Assembly (NCBI RefSeq): GCF_900101455.1
Contig: NZ_FMZJ01000003.1
Span: forward strand, 124,001-188,000
DNA: 64,000 nt
Reading direction: 5' to 3'
Source: Sphingomonas sp. YR710
GTDB lineage: Bacteria > Pseudomonadota > Alphaproteobacteria > Sphingomonadales > Sphingomonadaceae
The position numbers and the translations under genes were made by a program. Positions 46,901 through 55,679 of the stretch are shown piece after piece. Each line of letters starts with the position of its first letter. The stretch's first letter is position 1. The notes below the pieces were generated by a model that was not told where the DNA came from, searched no databases, and saw nothing but the letters and a program-made list of their open reading frames with translations.

Positions 46901-49675
46901 CGGCACCCTCGCCTGCCCGCCCAGCTTGCCTTCGATACCGACCTCGCGCGCCATGTTGGTGACCTGATCGCCGAAGGTCGACAAGGTATCGATCATACCG
47001 TTGATCGTGTCGGCGAGCGCCGCGATCTCGCCCTTGGCATCGACCGCTAGCTTGCGCTTGAGATTGCCTTGCGCCACCGCGGTCACCACATCGGCGATGC
47101 CGCGCACCTGATTGGTCAGGTTCGTCGCCATCAGGTTGACGTTGTCGGTCAGGTCCTTCCAGGTACCGCCCACGCCGGGCACCTGCGCCTGACCGCCCAA
47201 CTTGCCCTCCGTGCCGACTTCACGCGCCACACGGGTCACTTCGGAGGCGAAGCCGTTGAGCTGATCGACCATGGTGTTGATCGTGTTTTTCAGCTCGAGG
47301 ATTTCCCCCTTCACGTCGACGGTGATCTTCTTGGAAAGGTCGCCGCGGGCAACGGCCGTCGTCACGTCCGCAATATTCCGAACCTGACCCGTCAAATTAT
47401 CGGCCATCAGATTGACGTTGTCGGTCAGGTCCTTCCACGTGCCGGCCACGCCGCGCACCTGCGCCTGCCCGCCGAGTTTGCCTTCGGTACCGACCTCGCG
47501 GGCCACGCGGGTCACTTCCGATGCGAACGAGTTGAGCTGGTCCACCATCGTATTGATGGTGTTCTTCAATTCGAGGATTTCGCCCTTCACGTCGACGGTG
47601 ATCTTCTTGGAAAGATCTCCGAGCGCCACAGCAGTCGTAACCTCGGCAATATTTCGAACCTGCCCGGTGAGATTCGCCGCCATCGCGTTGACGTTATCGG
47701 TCAGATCCTTCCATGTGCCGCCGACACCCCGCACTTCGGCCTGACCGCCGAGTTTGCCGTCAGACCCCACCTCACGCGCCACGCGCGTCACTTCAGACGC
47801 GAAGGAGTTGAGCTGGTCCACCATCGTGTTGATGGTGTTCTTCAGTTCGAGGATTTCGCCCTGCACATCGACGGTGATCTTCTTGGAAAGATCTCCGAGC
47901 GCCACCGCTGTCGTTACCTCAGCAATGTTGCGAACCTGGCCCGTCAGGTTGGTTGCCATCGCGTTCACATTGTCGGTGAGGTCCTTCCAGGTGCCGGCTA
48001 CACCCTCGACCCGCGCCTGTCCGCCGAGCTTGCCTTCCGAACCCACTTCGCGCGCCACGCGCGTCACTTCGGAGGCGAAACCATTGAGCTGATCAACCAT
48101 CACGTTGATGGTGTCCTTCAACTCCAGAATTTCGCCCTTCACGTCGACGGTGATCTTCTTGGACAAATCGCCACGCGCCACGGCTGTGGTCACCTCGGCG
48201 ATATTGCGCACCTGGCCAGTGAGATTCGCCGCCATCAGGTTGACGTTATCGGTCAGATCCTTCCACGTGCCACCAACACCGCGCACCTCGGCCTGACCGC
48301 CAAGCTTGCCCTCGGTCCCGACTTCACGTGCCACGCGCGTCACTTCGGATGCGAACGAATTAAGCTGGTCCACCATCGTGTTGATGGTGTTCTTCAACTC
48401 CAGAATTTCACCCTTCACGTCGACGGTGATCTTCTTGGAAAGATCTCCCGACGCCACCGCGGTCGTCACCTCGGCAATGTTCCGCACCTGACCAGTGAGA
48501 TTGTCGGCCATCAGGTTGACGTTATCGGTCAGATCCTTCCATGTTCCGCCAACACCGGGCACCTGCGCCTGCCCGCCCAGCTTTCCCTCGGTGCCGACCT
48601 CGCGCGCGACGCGCGTCACTTCGGACGCGAAACCGTTGAGCTGATCGACCATCGTGTTGATGGTGTTCTTCAGCTCCAGAATTTCGCCCTTCACGTCGAC
48701 GGTAATCTTCTTGGAAAGATCGCCCGATGCCACTGCGGTCGTCACTTCGGCGATATTGCGAACCTGACCGGTTAGGTTGTCCGCCATAAGATTGACGTTG
48801 TCGGTCAGATCCTTCCACGTACCACCGACGCCGGGCACCTGTGCCTGTCCGCCAAGCTTGCCTTCCGTGCCGACTTCGCGTGCCACGCGCGTCACTTCCG
48901 ACGCGAACGAGTTCAGCTGATCGACCATCACGTTGATGGTATTCTTCAGTTCGAGGATCTCGCCCTGCACCTCGACCGTGATCTTCTTGGACAGATCGCC
49001 CGAGGCCACTGCGGTCGTCACTTCGGCGATGTTGCGGACCTGACCGGTGAGATTGGTCGCCATCGCGTTGACGTTATCGGTGAGATCCTTCCACGTACCG
49101 GCGACACCGACCACGCGCGCCTGACCGCCGAGCTTTCCCTCGGTGCCCACCTCGCGCGCCACGCGCGTCACTTCGGAAGCAAATGAGGCGAGCTGCTCGA
49201 CCATCGTATTCACGACCTTGCCGATGCGCAGAAATTCGCCGCGCAGCGCCCGTCCGTCGATCTCGACCGCCATCGATTGCGAAAGATCGCCCTTCGCGAC
49301 CGCGCCGATCACGCGCGCGACCTCCGCGGTAGGCTGCACCATATCCTCGATCAGGTCGTTGACCGATCGTATCGCCAGCTCCCAGCCCCCGGTCGCGCCG
49401 CGTACGCGGCCACGCTGGGTGATCTTCCCTTCCTTGCCGACCACCTTGGACAGGCGTTCGAATTCGTGGGTCATTTGTTCGTTGATATCGACGATATCGT
49501 TGAAAGCTGATGCGATCTCGCCATCGACGCCACCCAGATCGTCCGGCAAGCGCACCGAGAAGTCCCCGCGCCGAAACCCCCTCAGCGCATTTAGCAATCG
49601 ACGTCGATCAAGAGAATCCGACTGCCTGGTCTCGATGTTCACACCATCCCCCCAAACCGAAGCGCTTTTCGTCAT
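43931..49675 (-). CDS. Giant cytoplasmic hybrid histidine kinase with tandem HAMP repeats
   Basis: A 1914-residue protein with no membrane helix. Order: a leading segment (1-71); a divergent HAMP unit (72-163); nine 92-residue HAMP repeats (164-991) around WKDLTDNVN and [11 protein letters not shown]; a GAF domain (about 1030-1160, [17 protein letters not shown]); a coiled coil; HisKA with [19 protein letters not shown] (H about 1250); HATPase ([31 protein letters not shown]); a receiver ([27 protein letters not shown]); a degenerate receiver-like module ([15 protein letters not shown]) lacking clear acidic residues; and a C-terminal receiver ([28 protein letters not shown]). The design recalls fungal group III kinases (Nik1/Os-1), which sense osmotic stress through HAMP arrays. 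It is coupled to the next kinase gene. Confidence 0.94.
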   Translation of the reverse strand: MTKSASVWGDGVNIETRQSDSLDRRRLLNALRGFRRGDFSVRLPDDLGGVDGEIASAFNDIVDINEQMTHEFERLSKVVGKEGKITQRGRVRGATGGWELAIRSVNDLIEDMVQPTAEVARVIGAVAKGDLSQSMAVEIDGRALRGEFLRIGKVVNTMVEQLASFASEVTRVAREVGTEGKLGGQARVVGVAGTWKDLTDNVNAMATNLTGQVRNIAEVTTAVASGDLSKKITVEVQGEILELKNTINVMVDQLNSFASEVTRVAREVGTEGKLGGQAQVPGVGGTWKDLTDNVNLMADNLTGQVRNIAEVTTAVASGDLSKKITVDVKGEILELKNTINTMVDQLNGFASEVTRVAREVGTEGKLGGQAQVPGVGGTWKDLTDNVNLMADNLTGQVRNIAEVTTAVASGDLSKKITVDVKGEILELKNTINTMVDQLNSFASEVTRVAREVGTEGKLGGQAEVRGVGGTWKDLTDNVNLMAANLTGQVRNIAEVTTAVARGDLSKKITVDVKGEILELKDTINVMVDQLNGFASEVTRVAREVGSEGKLGGQARVEGVAGTWKDLTDNVNAMATNLTGQVRNIAEVTTAVALGDLSKKITVDVQGEILELKNTINTMVDQLNSFASEVTRVAREVGSDGKLGGQAEVRGVGGTWKDLTDNVNAMAANLTGQVRNIAEVTTAVALGDLSKKITVDVKGEILELKNTINTMVDQLNSFASEVTRVAREVGTEGKLGGQAQVRGVAGTWKDLTDNVNLMADNLTGQVRNIADVTTAVARGDLSKKITVDVKGEILELKNTINTMVDQLNGFASEVTRVAREVGTEGKLGGQAQVPGVGGTWKDLTDNVNLMATNLTNQVRGIADVVTAVAQGNLKRKLAVDAKGEIAALADTINGMIDTLSTFGDQVTNMAREVGIEGKLGGQARVPGAAGLWRDLTDNVNQLAANLTNQVRSIADVATAVTKGDLTRSIAVEASGEMAALKDNINEMIRNLKEQTLKNAEQDWLKTNLARFSRMLQGERDLTTVSNLIMSELAPLVNAQYGVFYVTAREESETVLELAASYGAEARENLKQRFKLREGLVGQAAADKRPILLQNVPGDFIRIGSGLGHAAPANVNILPALFEDDVKAVIELASFSEFNETHQSFLDQLMESVGIVLNTIAATMRTEGLLKQSQLLTQELQARQTELTTKQEELHATNEELQEKAQLLENEKRQVENKNLEIEHARRAVEEKAEQLALTSKYKSEFLANMSHELRTPLNSLLILSKLLADNPQGNLNEKQIEFARTINSAGTDLLSLINDILDLSKIESGTVSIEIGEMPLETLRKHMERTFRQLASDKGLAFTIDFDQDLPSAIRTDEKRLQQVVLNLLSNAFKFTSNGGVTLRVHSATSGWSTNHPVLKAVDHALAIAVVDTGIGIPEDKQKLIFEAFQQADGTTSRKYGGTGLGLSISREIARLLGGELQVRSIPGEGSTFTLYVPLASQPALEVPLQATPARFVNSGADVVPFAASLEISDDREILGEDPFVLIVEDDVAFASILLDLAREAGLKGVVSTAGAGTLAMARKLQPHAITLDLGLSDIDGWVLLDLLKHDPQTRHMPIHVITGAAEARSVIDFGAFGVTEKPASHEQLTGVFAGLARHAQSRAHHFLVVGGSRLERQAIESTIAGSGRRVTCLATIGDVEDQLVHDVHAVVLLAGRGAAGQAALLAKDGRRLGDAPVILYGPDRPSLNKLALPLEKTHDLAFAANPEALDAALLDAIKLSRIDGRQSAMTISVPELAGAKILIVDDDIRNIYSLTSVLEGYDVEVLHAERGRDGILILEQTPGVDIGLIDIMMPEMDGYETMREIRMRPELSGLPLIAVTAKAMKGDRQKCLDAGASDYIAKPVDIDLLLALLRVWIGRSRDGQAGGLAAVAAQ
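46703..49186 (-). repeat. Nine tandem 276-bp repeats encoding HAMP units
   Basis: The stretch encodes nine consecutive 92-residue units with no length change. Units 1-7 are almost identical in protein (variation is mainly at QAxVxGVxG, N-x-MAxNLTG and AxGDLSKK); unit 8 diverges in its second half ([14 protein letters not shown]) and unit 9 throughout ([16 protein letters not shown]). At DNA level, codons for the same residues often differ between units, for example in the stretch encoding [12 protein letters not shown]. This is coding repeat DNA, not a CRISPR or satellite. Confidence 0.93.
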
Positions 49676-49812
49676 GAGAACGTAGCAGCGCGTTAGCTTA
49701 TCCCCCGCCGGAAACGCTCCGATCGCAGCTTGGGTCCATCACGCCGAAATTTTTTTTGGGATGCTCGGTGAAGAATTTGGAAAACGGCAAACGCCGAGAA
49801 ATTCGGACCTTT

Positions 49813-50466
49813 TCAGACCTGTCGAACAAGCACGCGCCGGGCAAAGCCACTCGCCAGCGCCAGTCCCGCTGGATCGATACCGTGCCCGAGACCAGGTGAT
49901 ACGTGGCTCTCGACCGCAAAGCCGGCGGCTGTCAGCGCCGTTTTGGCGCTTTGCAAAGCCTGCACCGGTATGACCGGATCCGCATCGCCATGGACGAGCA
50001 GCACCGGCGGATGGCTTCGCGCCTCCGCCGCCAGCCGTTCCGGTGCGATCAGCACACCCGAAAAGCCGATGATGCCGGCTACCGCTTTTTCCCGCCGCAC
50101 GCCGACGTGCAGCGCCATCATCGTGCCCTGGCTGAATCCGACCAGCAGCAGATCGGCCTCATCCAACCCAAATCGCGCCAGTTCAGCATCGATGAACGCG
50201 TCGAGCACAGGAGCGGCCGACATCACCCCGGCAAGCCTTTCGGCCATGCTGAACGTCGCCAGCGGCCACCATTGGTAGCCCGCACCGGGGCAGCGCATCG
50301 GCGCATTAGGTGCGACGAAAGCCGCATCGGGCAGGATACTCTGAAACGACGGAGCGAGACCGATCAGATCGGCGCCATCCGATCCATAACCATGGAGCAG
50401 GATAACAAGCTGCCGGGCGTCCCCGCCAGAGGCGGGCGACAGGCGAGGGCCATCAAGGGTGTTCAT
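49813..50466 (-). CDS. Phospholipase/carboxylesterase (LYPLA/YpfH-type)
   Basis: A 217-residue alpha/beta hydrolase. Seen: LVILLHGYGSDGADLIGLAP, FVAPNAPMRCPGAGYQWWPL, the nucleophile elbow LLVGFSQGTMMALHVG, the acid in VLLVHGDADPVIPV and the histidine in SPGLGHGIDPAGL. Relatives hydrolyse carboxyl esters or remove acyl groups from lipids and proteins. ATG 50466 (MNTLDGPRL) is preferred to 50502. It ends 137 bases from the start of the giant kinase gene, on the same strand. Confidence 0.9.
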   Translation of the reverse strand: MNTLDGPRLSPASGGDARQLVILLHGYGSDGADLIGLAPSFQSILPDAAFVAPNAPMRCPGAGYQWWPLATFSMAERLAGVMSAAPVLDAFIDAELARFGLDEADLLLVGFSQGTMMALHVGVRREKAVAGIIGFSGVLIAPERLAAEARSHPPVLLVHGDADPVIPVQALQSAKTALTAAGFAVESHVSPGLGHGIDPAGLALASGFARRVLVRQV

Positions 50467-50508
50467 AGCATGCCATATCGGATCGCGAGTCCGAATATGC
50501 AAATACGA

Positions 50509-51366
50509 TCATCGCGGCGGCAGATGGCGGTGGAGGAAGGCAATCACCCCTTCATTGAAGGCGTCGTTGCGATCACCTGCTACCATGTGCCCGGCACCGG
50601 CAACGTCGTAAACCTCGGTCTGCGGTACGAGCCGGCACATTTCGGCGACGCCGGCATCGTCGACGATATCGCTCTTGGCGCCGCGCACCAACAGGGTTGG
50701 GAGCGTGACATTATGGCTGACCGCCACCAGCTCGGACGTGAACGACGGCGGCTCCGCGCTCGGCCGGGTCTGCAGCAGGCGGGGATCCCAATGCCAGTAT
50801 AGCCGTCCATCATCGCGCCGGCGCAGATTCTTCATCAGACCAATGGGATCCTTGGGCCGCGGTCGGTCCGGATTGTATGCGGCGACGGCATCGGCAGCCT
50901 CCTCCAACGTCGCAAATCCATGATCATGCGCGGTCATAAACGCCTGGATATGCTTGCTGCCCTCCAGGCTGGGGTGAAGGACAATATCGACCATCACCAG
51001 CGCCTGTGCGATCGGGTGATCGCTACTGCCGATCGTATAGAAGCTGGTCATGCCGCCCATCGACGCGCCGACCAACGCCACGGGTCCCTTCACCGATGCC
51101 AACACCGCGCGGAGATCCCCCGCCATTGCGCCGGAGCTATAGTTTCCGTCAGGCGACCAGCCACTCTCGCCATGGCCCCGTGCATCATAATTGACGACAT
51201 GATAGCCGTCCGCCACCAGGCGGCGCATCGCGCCCGCCCAGCTATGCCGCGTCTGGCCACCGCCGTGGAGCAAAATGACGGCGGGAGCATCGGGCGGACC
51301 GCCGACATCGCCAACCAGGATCAGGCCATCGGGTGCGATGAATCGCTGCTGGATAAATTCGCTCAT
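50509..51366 (-). CDS. Alpha/beta hydrolase
   Basis: A 285-residue hydrolase. Seen: APAVILLHGGGQTRHSWAGA, VVNYDARGHGESGW, the nucleophile elbow VALVGASMGGMTSF, PTLLVRGAKSDIVDD (acid) and AGAGHMVAGDRNDAFNEGVI (histidine). The overall pattern is that of ester or epoxide hydrolases; the two tyrosines of epoxide hydrolases were not identified, so esterase is more likely. The start ATG 51366 (MSEFIQQRF) is chosen. It lies 42 bases upstream of the carboxylesterase gene on the same strand and is probably cotranscribed with it. Confidence 0.9.
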   Translation of the reverse strand: MSEFIQQRFIAPDGLILVGDVGGPPDAPAVILLHGGGQTRHSWAGAMRRLVADGYHVVNYDARGHGESGWSPDGNYSSGAMAGDLRAVLASVKGPVALVGASMGGMTSFYTIGSSDHPIAQALVMVDIVLHPSLEGSKHIQAFMTAHDHGFATLEEAADAVAAYNPDRPRPKDPIGLMKNLRRRDDGRLYWHWDPRLLQTRPSAEPPSFTSELVAVSHNVTLPTLLVRGAKSDIVDDAGVAEMCRLVPQTEVYDVAGAGHMVAGDRNDAFNEGVIAFLHRHLPPR

Positions 51367-51497
51367 GGGCTTTGCCTTCCACGCCGGACGGCAAAAATCA
51401 AATCGCATCGGCAATATGCGGGTGCCGGATTGCCCGATCATCGCCACGCTGGCAGAAAGCCGCCGTTCCGCACGACACCGAACCCGAAGGAATTGCG

Positions 51498-52604
51498 ATG
51501 AGCACCGGACCGATACTGTTCAGCCCATTCAGGATCGGCGAACTCGAACTGCGCAACCGCATCGTCATCGCGCCGATGTGCCAATATTCGGCCGAGGACG
51601 GCTGCCTGACCGACTGGCATCACGTCCATCTGGGACAGCTTGGACTGTCCGGCGCTGCGATGTTGATAATCGAGGCCACCGCAGTGCTTCCCGAAGGGCG
51701 GATCAGCTACGCCGATTCGGGCCTCTATTCGGACGCAAATGAGGGCGCCATGGCCCGTGCGATCGAAATCGTACGGCGCTATTCGGATATCAAGATCGGG
51801 CTCCAACTTGCCCATGCCGGCCGCAAGGCATCTTGCGGCTTACCGTGGAACGGGGGCGGCCAGATCGCGCCCAATGCCGCCAATGGCTGGCAGACGGTAG
51901 CGCCGTCCTCCGTCCCGTTCCTGCCGACCGAAAATCCGCCGATCGCGCTCGATGTCGCCGGCCTTGCCACGATCCGCGACGCCTTTGCCGCCGCCGCGCA
52001 CCGGGCGGCGCGCATGGGACTGGACCTGATCGAGGTTCATGGCGCGCATGGCTATCTGCTCCACGAATTTCTGTCGCCGCTCTCCAACCACCGCGACGAC
52101 GATTATGGCGGGAGCCTGGAGAACCGGATGCGCTTTCCGCTGGAGATCTTTGATGCGGTGCGCGCCGCCTTTCCCGCCGATCGGCCGGTCACCATGCGCG
52201 TCTCGGGCACTGACTGGGTGCCGGGCGGCTGGGACATCGAACAGACCGTCGCGTTCGCACAGGCCCTCGAGGCGCGCGGTTGCGATGCCGTCCATGTGTC
52301 GAGTGGTGGCCTGGCCGCTAATCAGGCGATCCCTATCGGCCCCAATTACCAGGTTCCGCTCGCCCGCGCGGTGAAGCAGGCCACGACCAAGCCCGTGATC
52401 GCCGTCGGGCTGATCACCGAATATGAACAGGCCGAAGCGATCGTCGGCACCGGCGATGCCGATCTGATCGCTCTGGCCCGCGCCATGCTCTACAATCCCC
52501 GCTGGCCATGGCACGCCGCCGCCCATCTCGGGGCAAGGGTGAAGGCTCCGCCGCAATATTTGCGGTCGCAGCCACGCCAGTATCGCGATTTGCTCGAACG
52601 CTAG
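51498..52604 (+). CDS. NADH:flavin oxidoreductase, old yellow enzyme family (NamA/YqjM-like)
   Basis: A 368-residue FMN enzyme that reduces activated C=C bonds using NAD(P)H. Seen: LFSPFRIGELELRNRIVIAP, MCQYSAEDG (the Cys near the FMN typical of the YqjM class), LAHAGRKAS, EVHGAHGYLLHEFLSPLSNHR and DYGGSLENRMRFPLEIF. GAAGGAATT precedes ATG 51498. It starts divergently from the hydrolase pair and precedes the GlxA-type regulator. The physiological substrate is unknown. Confidence 0.95.
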   Translation: MSTGPILFSPFRIGELELRNRIVIAPMCQYSAEDGCLTDWHHVHLGQLGLSGAAMLIIEATAVLPEGRISYADSGLYSDANEGAMARAIEIVRRYSDIKIGLQLAHAGRKASCGLPWNGGGQIAPNAANGWQTVAPSSVPFLPTENPPIALDVAGLATIRDAFAAAAHRAARMGLDLIEVHGAHGYLLHEFLSPLSNHRDDDYGGSLENRMRFPLEIFDAVRAAFPADRPVTMRVSGTDWVPGGWDIEQTVAFAQALEARGCDAVHVSSGGLAANQAIPIGPNYQVPLARAVKQATTKPVIAVGLITEYEQAEAIVGTGDADLIALARAMLYNPRWPWHAAAHLGARVKAPPQYLRSQPRQYRDLLER

Positions 52605-52689
52605 AGCGGCCGCCGCCGTCCGAAATCATCGGATGAATGGCATATCAGACACCCATCCCTCGGCGTAAGACAGCCGCAGGGAGGAATTC

Positions 52690-53694
52690 ATGGCCGAATC
52701 TGCCGTCACGATTGCGCTGCTCGGATATCACGGGGTGCAGACGCTCGACCTGACCGGCCCGCTGGATGCGTTCGGGTCGGCCAATGGCATTCGGCCGGGC
52801 AGCTATCGCACGATCGTGACCAGCCTCGACGGACGCGGCTTCGCGAGCGAGGCCGGCCTGCGGATCGTGCCCAATTGCGCGCTCGACGATGCGGGACCGA
52901 TCGACACCTTGATCTTGCCGGGGGGCGAAGGCTTGCGGCGTGACGGCGTTGCAGACGCGGTGGCAAGCGCGCTGTGCCGGCACGCACCGTCGCTGCGGCG
53001 GATCGTCTCGATCTGCACGGGAAGCTATGGGCTCGCCCCCTCGGGACTGGCCGATGGCCGCCGCATCACCACGCACTGGCGCTTTGCCACCGATATCGCG
53101 AAGCGTTTCCCGGCGCTGACGGTCGATCCCGACGCGATCTTCATCAAGGACGGGCCGATCTACAGTTCGGCCGGGATCACCGCTGCGATCGATCTGGCGC
53201 TGGCGCTGATCGAGGAGGATTATGGCCCGAAGCTGGCGCTGGCGGTCGCGCGCGATCTGGTCGTCTATCTCAAGCGGCCGGGCGGGCAGCAGCAATATTC
53301 GGAGCCACTGCAGTTCCAGGCGCAGGCCGGCGATCGCTTCGCCGAACTGGCGGCATGGATGGTCACCCATCTGCAAGCGGATCTGGGTGTCGAGGCGCTC
53401 GCCGCCCGCGCCGGGCTCGGCGCGCGTCAGTTCAACCGACGCTTCCGGCAGCAATTCGGGACCAGTCCGGCGCAGAAGGTGGAAGCGCTGCGGCTCGATG
53501 CGGCGCGCGACCATCTGACCGGATCAGACGCGCCGATCGAGCGCGTCGCCCACAGCATCGGCTTCGCAAGCAGCGACGTGTTCCGCCGCGCTTTCGAACG
53601 ACGCTTCGGCCTGTCGCCAGGAGATTACCGCCGTCGCTTCTCGGCGATCCACCAAGATCAGGGAGACAGTCATGCCCATATCGCAACGGCTTAA
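52690..53694 (+). CDS. GlxA-family transcriptional regulator (DJ-1/PfpI + AraC)
   Basis: A 334-residue protein. The N-terminal DJ-1/PfpI domain (IALLGYHGVQTLDLTGPLDAF, the nucleophile-elbow-like IVSICTGSYGLAPSGLADGR) is followed by an AraC-type DNA-binding domain with two helix-turn-helix motifs (LAARAGLGARQFNRRFRQQFG, VAHSIGFASSDVFRRAFERRFG). It probably binds a small molecule through the DJ-1 domain. The gene overlaps the cytochrome P460 gene by 23 bases, so it may regulate it. A GGAGG lies 7 bases before ATG 52690. Confidence 0.93.
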   Translation: MAESAVTIALLGYHGVQTLDLTGPLDAFGSANGIRPGSYRTIVTSLDGRGFASEAGLRIVPNCALDDAGPIDTLILPGGEGLRRDGVADAVASALCRHAPSLRRIVSICTGSYGLAPSGLADGRRITTHWRFATDIAKRFPALTVDPDAIFIKDGPIYSSAGITAAIDLALALIEEDYGPKLALAVARDLVVYLKRPGGQQQYSEPLQFQAQAGDRFAELAAWMVTHLQADLGVEALAARAGLGARQFNRRFRQQFGTSPAQKVEALRLDAARDHLTGSDAPIERVAHSIGFASSDVFRRAFERRFGLSPGDYRRRFSAIHQDQGDSHAHIATA

Positions 53695-54247
53695 ATTGCT
53701 CGCGCCGTGCCTGCTGTTCTTGCTCGGGGCGGCGGGTGCGGCCGGCGGCCCGCTCTTTACCGACCGGAATGAACTGGTTCCGCCCGCCGACTATCGCGAG
53801 TGGGTATTCCTCGAAGCCGGCATCGACATGAGCTATAATGAGAAGGCATTGATGGCTGGCCATTCGATGTTCGACAATGTGTTCGTCGATCCGGCATCAT
53901 GGGCATCGTTCAAGAAGACGGGGCACTGGCCCGACAAGACGATGCTGGTGCTCGAAGTCCGCGGCGCGAACAGCCACGGGTCGATCAACAAGCATGGCCA
54001 ATATCAGACCGGGGATGTGATGGGCCTCGAAATTCATGTCCGCGACGAAGCCCGCTTCAAGGGCGGATGGGGGTTCTTCCAGGCGGAGGGGAGCAAGCCT
54101 GCCAAGCTGGTCCCCTATGATGCGCAATGCTATGCCTGCCATCAGGCGCACGGCACGGTCGATACCACCTTCGTGCAATTCTATCCGACCGCCAGGCCAA
54201 TCGCGATGAAAGCGGGCACCTATCGGGAGGACCTGCCAACCCCTTAA
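53672..54247 (+). CDS. Cytochrome P460-family protein
   Basis: A 191-residue exported protein. The signal peptide is LLAPCLLFLLGAAGAAG. The mature domain reads YREWVFLEAGIDMSYN, MFDNVFVDPASWASFKKTG and FFQAEGSKPAKLVPYDAQC, with the heme-binding CYACHQAHGTVD at the C-terminal end. Cytochrome P460 enzymes carry a cross-linked c-type heme and oxidise hydroxylamine; many homologues outside ammonia oxidisers are of unknown role, and no nitrification genes are near. The lysine that would cross-link cannot be fixed by eye. It overlaps the GlxA-type regulator gene. Confidence 0.85.
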   Translation: MPISQRLKLLAPCLLFLLGAAGAAGGPLFTDRNELVPPADYREWVFLEAGIDMSYNEKALMAGHSMFDNVFVDPASWASFKKTGHWPDKTMLVLEVRGANSHGSINKHGQYQTGDVMGLEIHVRDEARFKGGWGFFQAEGSKPAKLVPYDAQCYACHQAHGTVDTTFVQFYPTARPIAMKAGTYREDLPTP

Positions 54248-54256
54248 TGCCGATGT

Positions 54257-54349
54257 TTATCGGCGCCGGCGGCCCCCGCCATGAAGCCGGTACAGCAGCC
54301 ACAGCGCCGCCAGCCATAGCGCGCCTGTGATCACCACATCGCGGATCAT
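54257..54349 (-). CDS. Possible 30-residue membrane peptide coupled to the ABC ATPase gene
   Basis: The ATG at 54349 overlaps the ATPase stop codon in an ATGA pattern and the frame ends TAA at 54257. It encodes 30 residues: MIRDVVITG, a hydrophobic helix ALWLAALWLLYRL, then a tail HGGGRRRR. The composition (one helix rich in Leu, Ala and Trp, with a basic end) suits a small membrane peptide that might associate with the transporter. A small hairpin, GCCGAT (54249-54254)/ATCGGC (54259-54264), overlaps the stop codon. Not in any family I know. Moderately supported by the coupled start. Confidence 0.5.
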   Translation of the reverse strand: MIRDVVITGALWLAALWLLYRLHGGGRRRR

Positions 54350-55653
54350 TCGGGGTCTTCAAGACTGAATTTGTCGCTATCTTCGTCATAAGCGAAGATT
54401 TCGGCATAGCGGCCCCAGAGCGTCACAGTGCGCAACGTCTCATCGGCATATTCCGGCGACATATGATCTTCCAACTCGTCGCGGAAACGACGCGCGGGGG
54501 CCATGTGGTTCGCCCGTTCGTCGAGGATGCGGCGGATGTGCTGGACCAATGGAACATAAGCAAGCAAGGCCTGCGCGAACATCGCCTTGCGCTGATCGAC
54601 ATCGGCCACGGCATAATGGCGCGCGGCCTGGGTCAGTTGGATATCGGCGCCCTGCAACTCGGCGAAGCGCAACAGTTGCAGCGTTTCCGCCATCGGAAAC
54701 AGATCATCGATCTCGAGCTGAAGCGAATCGGCCAGTTCAGCCATGCTCGCGCGGCCCTCGAACGGGGCTGCGTCCACCTCTTCGATCAGGCCGGCGAGGG
54801 TGTTGGTCGAAACGCGCGGGAGCACCATCGCGATCCCGGTTCCCGGGAACAAGCCGTCGCGCGTGGGCAGTGCCGGCGCCGGCCGGGCGGTCATGCGGGC
54901 ATAGATATCGTCGACGAGCGCGCGAAACGGCGGATCGAGGCGGTCACGCGGCTGCGGCAGATCAACCTTGATTTCCGCCACCACACGGCCCGGGTTCGAC
55001 GAGAAAACGAGGATGCGGTCGCACATCAGCACCGCTTCCTCGATATTGTGCGTGACGATCAGGATCGACCGGATCGGCATCCGCCCCTCCGACCACAGAT
55101 CGAGCAGATCGGTCCGCAAGGTTTCGGCCGTGAGCACGTCGAGCGCGGAGAAAGGTTCATCCATCAGCAGCAGCGACGGATTGACTACGATCGCGCGGGC
55201 AAGACCCACACGTTGCCGCATCCCGCCGGACAATTCCTTGGGATAGGCATTTTCAAAACCGTCGAGCCCGATCAGATCGATCGCGGCCAGCGCGCGGACG
55301 CGCCGTTCCTCGGCGGGGACCTTCTGCGCCTCCAGCCCCAGTTCGACATTTTGCAGCACGGTGAGCCACGGAAAGAGTGCGAAGGTCTGAAACACCATGC
55401 TGACCGTCGGCGCCGTCCCGGCCTTGTCCGGGGTGAAGCGGATATCGCCCTCGCGCGGATGGATGAGGCCGGCGATCGAACGCAGCAGGGTCGACTTGCC
55501 CGAACCGGAACGGCCGAGCAGGCCGACAATCTCATTCTCGTTGAGCGTCAGATTGACGTCGTCGAGCACCAGATGGCCACCGGCCGCCGCGCCATAATAA
55601 TGACGCAGCGCTTCGACCTCGACGAGCGGACGGGGGGCAAGGATGGTGGCCAT
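54346..55653 (-). CDS. ABC transporter ATP-binding protein (nitrate/sulfonate type) with AAA-associated C-terminal domain
   Basis: About 435 residues. The ATPase domain has Walker A GLLGRSGSGKSTLLRS, Q-loop FQTFALFPWL, signature LSGGMRQRVGLARAI and Walker B LLLMDEPFSALD. After residue 270 comes a second domain of about 150 residues (LAGLIEEVDAAPFEGRASMA, LDERANHMAPARRF), the AAA-associated C-terminal domain found in some importers of this class; it is probably regulatory. ATG 55653 is chosen (MATILAPRPLVEVEAL). It follows the permease gene by 26 bases. Confidence 0.9.
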   Translation of the reverse strand: MATILAPRPLVEVEALRHYYGAAAGGHLVLDDVNLTLNENEIVGLLGRSGSGKSTLLRSIAGLIHPREGDIRFTPDKAGTAPTVSMVFQTFALFPWLTVLQNVELGLEAQKVPAEERRVRALAAIDLIGLDGFENAYPKELSGGMRQRVGLARAIVVNPSLLLMDEPFSALDVLTAETLRTDLLDLWSEGRMPIRSILIVTHNIEEAVLMCDRILVFSSNPGRVVAEIKVDLPQPRDRLDPPFRALVDDIYARMTARPAPALPTRDGLFPGTGIAMVLPRVSTNTLAGLIEEVDAAPFEGRASMAELADSLQLEIDDLFPMAETLQLLRFAELQGADIQLTQAARHYAVADVDQRKAMFAQALLAYVPLVQHIRRILDERANHMAPARRFRDELEDHMSPEYADETLRTVTLWGRYAEIFAYDEDSDKFSLEDPE

Positions 55654-55679
55654 ATCAGATGTGTCCCGGACGAGGTGGA

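Noticed and set aside
47069-48775. A 568-codon open frame antisense to the HAMP repeats
   Set aside because: It exists because the nine repeats share codon structure, so the antisense frame stays open periodically. No start context or domain; the sense frame is clearly coding.
46703-49186. Regularly spaced repeats as a possible CRISPR array
   Set aside because: The period is 276 bp, continuous and coding; there are no spacers and no cas genes.
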